Assembly (NCBI GenBank): GCA_034665545.1
Contig: JAXDFO010000174.1
Location: 1 to 11,620, forward strand
DNA length: 11,620 nucleotides
From: DASYML01 sp034665545
GTDB taxonomy: Bacteria; Acidobacteriota; Blastocatellia; Pyrinomonadales; Pyrinomonadaceae
Direction of reading: 5' to 3'
Shown: piece by piece, positions 5,922 to 11,620 of the stretch
How the letters are laid out: each line of letters opens with the position of its first letter
Numbering within the stretch: position 1 is the first letter of the stretch
The notes under the pieces: generated by a model
What the model saw: the letters and a program-made list of their open reading frames with translations, nothing else
Told to the model about the DNA's origin: nothing
Databases searched by the model: none
Made by a program: the position numbers and the translations under genes

Positions 5922-7598
5922 ATGGCTGATGAAGAGATGACCCCGCAGGCGGGCCAGGAGACGGCGGCAAAGATGGACGCGGCCCCGTCAGTCTCGCCGG
6001 GTGATGATGCAGCAACGCAGAAGGAGCCTGAGACATGGACCATCATGGTCTACCTGGCGGGCGATAACAACCTGACGGACGAATGCGTCTACGCCCTCAC
6101 GGAGATGAAAAAGTTTGTGGGTGATGGCCGCATACGTATCTTCGCGCAGTTCGACCCGAAGGATGATTACCTGCCGACGCAGCGTTACGAGATTACCAGC
6201 GATGGCACACCCGGCCAACTCGTGAGCAACCAGACGGACTGGGTCTACAAGGGCGCTTTCCAGCATGAAAGCGCGAAGGCCAAACTCAAGGGCGCGGCGA
6301 TTGAGGAGGCCAAAAGGGCTGCACACGCGGCGGGCGCGGCTGCTGCCAGGCGCATCGCGGGCGGGACGGTCGAGTTGCCTGGCGACGACCAGGACAGCAA
6401 CGGCGATAACGAGACGGACACAGGCTCGCCCTTCGCGCTCTACAGTTTCATGAGCTATTGCGTCGAGACGCGTCCGGCTGACCATTACATGGTCGTGCTT
6501 GCCGGACACGGGAGCGGGACCAGTAGAGATTACCTGTTGAAGGATGACAGCCCCGCTGGCTATCTCACCATCAACGAGTTGAAGCGGGCCTTTCAAGATA
6601 TTCAAACGGACCTCGGCGCGGATCGCAAGATTGATATTCTGGGAATGGACACCTGCCTGATGAGCATGGCGGAAGTCTGCTATGAATTGCGCGAACAGGT
6701 GAAGGTGCTGGTCGGTTGCGAGAGTTACAGCCCTGCGTCCGGCTGGCCTTATCAACAAATCCTGGACCGGCTCAAAGAGTTGACGTTGAACCAGACCGAG
6801 ACTCCGGTCGAAGAGAGTTTCGGCGCGGCCATCGTTGATGAGTACGTTGATTTTTATTCCGACTACTGGCTCGGCGGTCTCTCGGTGGACCAGGCCGCGC
6901 TCGATTTATCGAAGGCCGTTGACCTCAAAACGCTCGTAGACAATCTGGCCGACGCGCTTCAGTCCGCACTGGTCCAGGAGGAAGATGAAATCGGCGCGGC
7001 GTTGGGAGAGGCCGCCATCGCGGAGGCTGACAGGGATGCTGAAAGGAAGCGTCGCTCCGTTTTCAAGAACGCGCTTATCCTGGCCCACTGGGAAGCGCAG
7101 TCGTATAACGGCGAAGAGTTCGTTGACCTCTTCGATTTTTGCCAGTGCCTGAGAGACCGCAGCGCGGATGCGACCGTCAACGGTTGCTGCAAGGCCGTGA
7201 TGGATTTTATCAGTGGGACTTTCGTTCTCAAGTCCTGTTATAGCGGTCCCGTTTACCAGTATTCCTACGGCGTCTCCATCTATTTTCCGTGGGCCAGAGT
7301 CGCGCCCAGTTATATGAATCTTGATTTCGCCACCGATGGCGCGGGGGTGAACTGGGCCGAATTTCTCAGAACTTACGTCACGATGACGCGCCGCGAGCCG
7401 CGCAAGATAAAGGGCAGGCCCGAACTCTCGCGGTTGAATCGTGAGGTCGAGGTGCCGCGTCTCAGGCAGACGCAGGGCAAGGGGCCGGATAATCCTATCC
7501 ACAGTATGCGAAACCCGCCGATAGTGCCCTTGCCGCTCGGCCCCTCTTCATCCGCGCCCCCGGCGAACGAATGCACAGGGAGGGAGAGCAAATCATAG
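5922..7598 (+). CDS. Clostripain-family (C11) cysteine peptidase
   Basis: The product is a 558-residue clan CD peptidase, expected to cleave after Arg or Lys. The first core strand is TWTIMVYLAGDNNL (39-52), the second RIRIFAQFD (70-78). The catalytic His is H196 in VVLAGHGSG. The catalytic Cys is C245 in ILGMDTCLMSMAEV, with ESYSPASGWPY (267-277) downstream forming part of the S1 region. Residues 115-170 are an insert: an Ala/Lys-rich helix and then an acidic loop (DDQDSNGDNETD) resembling a calcium loop. This is notable because clostripain itself needs calcium. The tail after ~488 is basic and Pro-rich and probably disordered. No signal peptide or membrane segment is visible, so a cytoplasmic location is likely unless another export route is used. 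The start at 5922 is fixed by GGAGGAGG. The TPR-CHAT gene begins 58 bases downstream on the same strand, so an operon is likely. Confidence 0.9.
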   Translation: MADEEMTPQAGQETAAKMDAAPSVSPGDDAATQKEPETWTIMVYLAGDNNLTDECVYALTEMKKFVGDGRIRIFAQFDPKDDYLPTQRYEITSDGTPGQLVSNQTDWVYKGAFQHESAKAKLKGAAIEEAKRAAHAAGAAAARRIAGGTVELPGDDQDSNGDNETDTGSPFALYSFMSYCVETRPADHYMVVLAGHGSGTSRDYLLKDDSPAGYLTINELKRAFQDIQTDLGADRKIDILGMDTCLMSMAEVCYELREQVKVLVGCESYSPASGWPYQQILDRLKELTLNQTETPVEESFGAAIVDEYVDFYSDYWLGGLSVDQAALDLSKAVDLKTLVDNLADALQSALVQEEDEIGAALGEAAIAEADRDAERKRRSVFKNALILAHWEAQSYNGEEFVDLFDFCQCLRDRSADATVNGCCKAVMDFISGTFVLKSCYSGPVYQYSYGVSIYFPWARVAPSYMNLDFATDGAGVNWAEFLRTYVTMTRREPRKIKGRPELSRLNREVEVPRLRQTQGKGPDNPIHSMRNPPIVPLPLGPSSSAPPANECTGRESKS

Positions 7599-7604
7599 AA
7601 GGAG
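7599..7604 (+). promoter_or_regulatory. Orphan Shine-Dalgarno-like AAGGAG after the C11 stop
   Basis: AAGGAG immediately follows the TAG at 7596-7598, but no ATG, GTG or TTG lies at usable spacing in any long frame. The first start codon in the CHAT frame is the ATG at 7657, 52 bases later and itself without a good ribosome site. It may be a chance match or a relic of an older start. Confidence 0.25.
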
Positions 7605-7656
7605 CGATACGAGCATCGTCCGTTTAAGCTTCGCGCTGAAGACCATAGACTCGCCC

Positions 7657-10600
7657 ATGAACAACTGTTCCGTCGCAGCCGCAACGCAGCGATGCGGTCA
7701 GGCGCGGGCATCGTCCCGCGTCATCTCTCACTGTGTCCAGACCCTTCTCGTTCTTCTCTTCATCATCTTTCCCTTATCCGTTCAGACTGCGTTGGTCGCG
7801 CGCGCGGGGCAACCTGTAGCCGTCGCGCCTGAACGGCTACAGGCCGAACGCGCCTTCGACGAGGCCGAGCAACTCAAGGCCCGGCAACTGACGGACGCGA
7901 GCCGCGAGGCCATCTTGAAATATCAAGAGGCGCGCGATTACTGGCTGGCCGTTCATGACCTGCGCGCGGCCTCTCAAGCCCTCAGAAAAATCGGACAGGT
8001 CCATCAATCGCTCGATGAGTTCAAGGAAGCGACGGACGCTTACACACAGGCACTCGCGCTCGGCAAGCGACTGCGCGACGCGCGCGTTGAGAGCGATGTG
8101 CTGAACGACCTGGGCCATCTTCAGGCCGATGTGGGCGAGAATCAGAAGGCTTTGGAGAACAGCACGCGCGCTCTCAAATTGAGCAGGTCGTTGGGCCATC
8201 GCGCGGGAGAAGCGCAGGCTCTCTACACGCTCGGAGATGTTTATTACAACTTCGGCGATTTACAGAAAGCCCTTAAGGTCTATCGTCAATCGTTACAACT
8301 CTGGGAGAGTTTGAAAGATTACGAGGGCCAGGCGAAAGTTCTCGTCAGTTTCGGTTATACGTACATCGAGACCAGCGACATAGAGGCCGCGCGAGACGCT
8401 TACAATCGCGCGCTGGCTCTCAGTCGTCAGGCCGGAGACCGTCATGCGGAGGCCGCCACCTTGCGCGCGCTCGGCAACCTGCAAACGAAACTAGGCGAGA
8501 ACCAGCAGGCATTCAATCTTTTCTTACAAGCTCTTGAGATTCTCAAGACGCTCGATGATTCGCATTTGAAAGCCACGGTCCTGGGCGGCCTCGCCTACTC
8601 TTACGAATGGGTCGGCGAGAAGCGTCGCGCGCTTGAGTATTACGAACAGGCTCTCAGCATCTTCAAGCAGATTAAACACACCTGGGGCGAGGCCGAAGCG
8701 TTGATGCCCATCGGTGAAATCTACTACTCGCTGGGAGAACATCAACAGGCTCTCTCTCATTACACGGAAGCCCTCGCCCTCTTTCGCTCGCTGAAGATAC
8801 CGCGCTGGGAAGCGATGACGCTCAGAAACATGGGACTGGTCCACGACGCTCTGGGCGACACTGAGACGGCCCTCGACTACTACAAGCAATCGCTCACATT
8901 GACGCATGCGGGGCAGGACCAACGTTACGAGGCTTACACGCTCAACTACATCGGGCGCATCTACGAGAAGAGCGGCGATGCCCCACAGGCTCTCTCTCAT
9001 TATCAACGCGCGCTCGCCTTCAACCGCGTGGCCGTTGACCGTGCCGGAGAATCGCTCACGCTCTATAACATCGCGCACCTCGAATTGAAGCGCGACAATC
9101 TGGCAGAGGCCCGCGCGCGCATCGAATCCGCCATTAGTATCGCCGAATCGCTGCGCACGAAGGTCGCCAGCAGAGACCTGCGCGCCGCCTACTTCGCCTC
9201 CGCGCGCCAGTACTACGAGCTTTACATAGAGACGCTCATGAGCCTGCATGAGCAACGCCCGAAAGAGAATTTCGCCGCCGCCGCCTTCGAGATGAGCGAG
9301 CGTGCGCGTGCGCGCTCCCTGCTTGAGTCGCTCAAGGAATCCCACTCCGACATACGCCAGGGAGTGGACCCTTCTTTACTGGACCAGGAACGCGCGCTGC
9401 AACAACTGCTCAACGCGAAGGCCGAACGACAGGCGCAGCTTGTCGCCGGTCAACATCGTGAAGAGGCCGTCGCCATCGGCAAAGAGATAGCCCAAATCGC
9501 AGCGCGTTACGACGAAGTCCAGGCGCGCATTAAATCAACCAGCCCGCACTATGCTGCGCTCACGCAACCGCAACCGCTCAACCTGCGTGAGATTCAGCGA
9601 GTGCTGGACGATAAGACGCTGCTCCTGGAATACTCGCTCGGCGATGATAAGAGCTACCTGTGGGCCGTGACGCCGACGGAAATCTATAGCTTTGAACTGC
9701 CCTCTCGCGCGTTGATAGATGATGCCGCGCGCCGCGTCTACGCTTTACTGACAAGCAATAGCTCCGCGCTCAACGAGAGCTTCGCCGAACGACAGGCCCG
9801 CAAAGCGGAAGCCGAGACGCAACTCCTGTCCGAGATAGCTGCACTCAGCAAACTCGTGCTCGGCCCCGTCGCCGCGCAACTTGGCAATCAACGTCTTCTC
9901 ATCGTCGCAGACGGAGCCTTGCAATACATCCCTTTCCAACTATTGACGACGCCGGGCATCGAAGGGCGCGATACTGGACCAGCGCAAAGCGCAACGCCCA
10001 CGCCTTTGCTTCTGGACCATGAGATAGTCAACGAGCCTTCGGTCTCAACCCTGGCACTCATCCTGAGCGAGACTTCGCAACGCGCGCGGCCACCCAAGAC
10101 GGTTGCTGTCCTGGCAGACCCCGTCTTTGAAAAGGACGACCCGCGCATCACCCTGGCGATGGACGCTCAAGAGAAGGCCGCCGTTGAAACGTCGCAGAAC
10201 TCTGAGATAAAACAGGCGTTCAGGGATGTCTCATTGAACGCGGGCGGCGGGCAGATTCCGCGCCTCATGTCTTCGCACGATGAAGCGGAAGCGATTATGT
10301 CCGTGACTCCGAAGGGCACAGGTTGGGAGGCGGTCGGGTTTGAGTCTAGCCGCGCGACGGCCACCAGTCCTGAGTTGAGCCAGTATCGCATCGTACATTT
10401 TGCCACTCATGGAATACTCGACAACGAACACCCGGAACTGTCCGGCATCGTCCTCTCATTAATGGACCAGCGAGGGCAACCGCAGGACGGCTTCCTCAGA
10501 TTGCATGATGTTTATAATCTGAACCTGCCGGTTGACCTCGTCGTCTTGAGCGCGTGTAATACGGGCCTGGGAAAGGATGTCAGGGGCGAAGGTCTCATCG

Positions 10601-10965
10601 GGTTGACGCACGGTTTTATGTACGCGGGGGCGGCGAGCGTGGTCGCCAGTCTCTGGAAGGTTGACGACGCGGCGACCGCCGAGTTGATGAAGAATTTTTA
10701 CAGGTCCATGCTTCAGGATGGACTCGCACCGGCGGCCGCGCTCAGGCAGTCGCAGTTGATGATGTGGAAGCAGAAGGGCTGGCGCGAGCCGTCGCAGTGG
10801 GCGGCCTTCGTCATCCAAGGCCAATATACCGAGAGGGAAACGTTCAGGTATCATGAGGACGAGGCAGGGCGCTACACAGGGGCCGGGGCGGTGGCGGCAT
10901 GCCTGGGCCTGGTCTCATTTTTCGTCATCCGTCGCAGACGCAGAAAGATTCTTCGAGTAGAATGA
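7657..10965 (+). CDS. Exported TPR-CHAT caspase-like protein with C-terminal membrane anchor
   Basis: The product is 1102 residues. A long basic N-region precedes a hydrophobic segment (~27-47, VQTLLVLLFIIFPLSV) with a possible cleavage after AxA in LVARA. Ten TPRs of exactly 40 residues cover 105-504. A charged coiled coil follows (~570-625). The CHAT domain occupies about 690-1055, with LLIVADGALQYIPFQLL near 748, catalytic His H918 in HFATHG and catalytic Cys C967 in LSACNTG. A C-terminal helix (~1074-1090) ends in RRRRRK, which should keep that end cytosolic and anchor an extracytoplasmic TPR-CHAT body. CHAT proteins are clan CD peptidases. TPRs bind peptide ligands or partners and can hold the peptidase in check. 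The ATG at 7657 is the earliest start in frame, but its ribosome site is weak. The gene is probably co-transcribed with the upstream C11 peptidase. The target is unknown. Confidence 0.9.
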   Translation: MNNCSVAAATQRCGQARASSRVISHCVQTLLVLLFIIFPLSVQTALVARAGQPVAVAPERLQAERAFDEAEQLKARQLTDASREAILKYQEARDYWLAVHDLRAASQALRKIGQVHQSLDEFKEATDAYTQALALGKRLRDARVESDVLNDLGHLQADVGENQKALENSTRALKLSRSLGHRAGEAQALYTLGDVYYNFGDLQKALKVYRQSLQLWESLKDYEGQAKVLVSFGYTYIETSDIEAARDAYNRALALSRQAGDRHAEAATLRALGNLQTKLGENQQAFNLFLQALEILKTLDDSHLKATVLGGLAYSYEWVGEKRRALEYYEQALSIFKQIKHTWGEAEALMPIGEIYYSLGEHQQALSHYTEALALFRSLKIPRWEAMTLRNMGLVHDALGDTETALDYYKQSLTLTHAGQDQRYEAYTLNYIGRIYEKSGDAPQALSHYQRALAFNRVAVDRAGESLTLYNIAHLELKRDNLAEARARIESAISIAESLRTKVASRDLRAAYFASARQYYELYIETLMSLHEQRPKENFAAAAFEMSERARARSLLESLKESHSDIRQGVDPSLLDQERALQQLLNAKAERQAQLVAGQHREEAVAIGKEIAQIAARYDEVQARIKSTSPHYAALTQPQPLNLREIQRVLDDKTLLLEYSLGDDKSYLWAVTPTEIYSFELPSRALIDDAARRVYALLTSNSSALNESFAERQARKAEAETQLLSEIAALSKLVLGPVAAQLGNQRLLIVADGALQYIPFQLLTTPGIEGRDTGPAQSATPTPLLLDHEIVNEPSVSTLALILSETSQRARPPKTVAVLADPVFEKDDPRITLAMDAQEKAAVETSQNSEIKQAFRDVSLNAGGGQIPRLMSSHDEAEAIMSVTPKGTGWEAVGFESSRATATSPELSQYRIVHFATHGILDNEHPELSGIVLSLMDQRGQPQDGFLRLHDVYNLNLPVDLVVLSACNTGLGKDVRGEGLIGLTHGFMYAGAASVVASLWKVDDAATAELMKNFYRSMLQDGLAPAAALRQSQLMMWKQKGWREPSQWAAFVIQGQYTERETFRYHEDEAGRYTGAGAVAACLGLVSFFVIRRRRRKILRVE
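7969..9168 (+). repeat. Ten tandem 120-nt TPR units
   Basis: Ten consecutive units of exactly 120 bases, encoding 40 residues each, fit without a single indel. Examples are GEAQALYTLGDVYYNFGDLQ and GEAEALMPIGEIYYSLGEHQ. Most diverge at DNA level, but units 7 and 9 share an exact 18-base block, ACAGGCTCTCTCTCATTA (8745-8762 and 8985-9002), 240 bases apart. This points to internal duplication or gene conversion. Confidence 0.85.
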
Positions 10966-11041
10966 GCGAGAGGCGATGCGCGCCAGAATGCGGAAGCTCT
11001 CTTTATTGGCCCAGAATTAGAATTTTCGCTTTCCATACTCA
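10966..11041 (+). other. Short gap between CHAT and sigma-factor genes
   Basis: This 76-base gap has no clear terminator and no clear Shine-Dalgarno before the ATG at 11042. It is AT-richer toward the sigma start (TTATTGGCCCAGAATTAGAA), which could hold a promoter, but no well-spaced -35/-10 pair stands out. Read-through from the CHAT gene remains possible. Confidence 0.4.
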
Positions 11042-11596
11042 ATGAGCAAAAAATGGGTATTGACCCAACAATCGTTTGACGAACTGCTCGCCTGGCTCGA
11101 CCCGAACCGCGAGCAGGCCGGACGCAGGTATGAAGAGATTCGCCTACGGCTGATTAAAATATTTACCTGCCGGGGCTGTCTCGAATCCGAAGACCTGGCG
11201 GATGAGACCCTCAACCGTGTGGCGAAAAAATTGGCCGACATCAGGGACAGCTTCGAGGGCAATCGCGCGCTCTACTTCTACGGCGTGGCGAATAAAGTCC
11301 ATCTCGAATATCTGAGAAGAATGCGCGCGCCCTTGCCCGAACTTCCAGAGCCACATCCCGAAGGTATCGAAGAAGAGTACGAATGTCTTGAGCGTTGCAT
11401 GGAGTATCTGCCCGACGGCCAACGCGAATTGGTCCTGCAATATTATCAGGAAGAGAAGGGCGCAAAAATCGCTGCGCGCAGGCGGCTGGCGGAACGGCTC
11501 GGCATCGGGTTGAACGCGCTGCGCATCCGGGCCTTTCGCATTCGGGCCAATTTGCAGGAGTGTGTGCAGGATTGTCTGAGGCAGCAGGCGGCTTGA
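11042..11596 (+). CDS. ECF-like RNA polymerase sigma factor, cysteine-rich
   Basis: This 184-residue protein has the two-domain layout of an ECF-type sigma factor. A region-2-like helix pair (~29-93) contains DLADETLNRVAKKL, matching the 'D.aqdvfl' core helix that binds the polymerase clamp. A region-4-like helix-turn-helix (~115-172) has LPDGQRELVLQYYQ and then ERLGIGLNALRIRAFRIR as the recognition helix for the -35 element. It lies 76 bases after the TPR-CHAT gene on the same strand. The stop overlaps the ATG of a following gene, a common arrangement for a sigma factor and its membrane regulator. Oddly, six cysteines fall in three close pairs: C43/C46, C115/C119 and C174/C178. No ribosome site is visible before the ATG, so a slightly different start is possible. 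The exact ECF group cannot be assigned by eye. Confidence 0.8.
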   Translation: MSKKWVLTQQSFDELLAWLDPNREQAGRRYEEIRLRLIKIFTCRGCLESEDLADETLNRVAKKLADIRDSFEGNRALYFYGVANKVHLEYLRRMRAPLPELPEPHPEGIEEEYECLERCMEYLPDGQRELVLQYYQEEKGAKIAARRRLAERLGIGLNALRIRAFRIRANLQECVQDCLRQQAA

Positions 11597-11620
11597 TGAA
11601 ATATGCGCGGGCAAAATGTC
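11596..11620 (+). CDS. Start of a downstream gene, cut by the window edge
   Basis: The ATG at 11596-11598 overlaps the last base of the sigma-factor TGA (TGATG) and stays open for eight codons (MKYARAKC) to the edge. Such overlap is typical of translational coupling. Too little is visible to assign a function; a regulator of the sigma factor would be a guess from position only. Confidence 0.4.

Noticed and set aside
5988..6758. Minus-strand open frame opposite the C11 catalytic core
   Set aside because: It is a shadow of a gene with both catalytic motifs. It has no ribosome site and no recognisable domains.
8524..9345. Minus-strand open frame of 273 codons opposite the TPR array
   Set aside because: It arises from the 120-base periodicity of the TPR coding strand, which repeats open antisense codons.
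7657..10965. Type III-E CRISPR TPR-CHAT (Csx29-like) component
   Set aside because: There is no CRISPR array or gRAMP gene, and the protein has an export signal and a membrane anchor. The shared TPR-CHAT layout alone does not make it a CRISPR protein.

Overview
The window looks like a piece of a soil or sediment Acidobacteriota genome, most likely Blastocatellia/Pyrinomonadaceae-like. This is inferred from architecture, not from a marker gene. The clues are a secreted-type protein joining sortilin-like propeller blades, carboxypeptidase-regulatory-like domains, Calx-beta and DUF4214, a CubicO-type serine hydrolase, and a TPR-CHAT protein next to an ECF-like sigma factor, all in moderately GC-rich DNA. 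There are no rRNA, tRNA, CRISPR or transposase genes.

Left part (1-4347). A weak membrane-helix reading frame may run off the left edge on the minus strand. A small unknown plus-strand gene follows (206-589). It converges with a very large minus-strand gene (4347-679) for a 14-bladed propeller / Calx-beta / DUF4214 surface protein. A strong intrinsic terminator for the large gene sits between them (617-656).

Middle (4346-5921). A beta-lactamase/CubicO-family serine hydrolase (4346-5488, plus) meets the propeller gene head to head. The two possible ATG codons share one CATG, with no space for a promoter. Both proteins lack the N-terminus and signal peptide their families normally have. This is best read as a rearrangement breakpoint or an assembly chimera. 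Downstream is a 433-base gap with a large perfect inverted repeat, a second palindrome directly abutting it, a candidate promoter and a leader hairpin.

Right part (5922-11620). Three or four co-directional genes follow: a clostripain-like C11 cysteine peptidase with the His/Cys dyad intact; an exported protein with ten 40-residue TPRs, a coiled coil, a CHAT caspase-like domain with its His/Cys dyad intact, and a C-terminal membrane anchor; a small cysteine-rich ECF-like sigma factor; and the first codons of a gene whose ATG overlaps the sigma stop. Two different clan CD peptidases side by side, next to a sigma factor, are the most interesting part. A proteolytic signalling or self-harm module is a reasonable hypothesis, but the sequence alone does not prove it.
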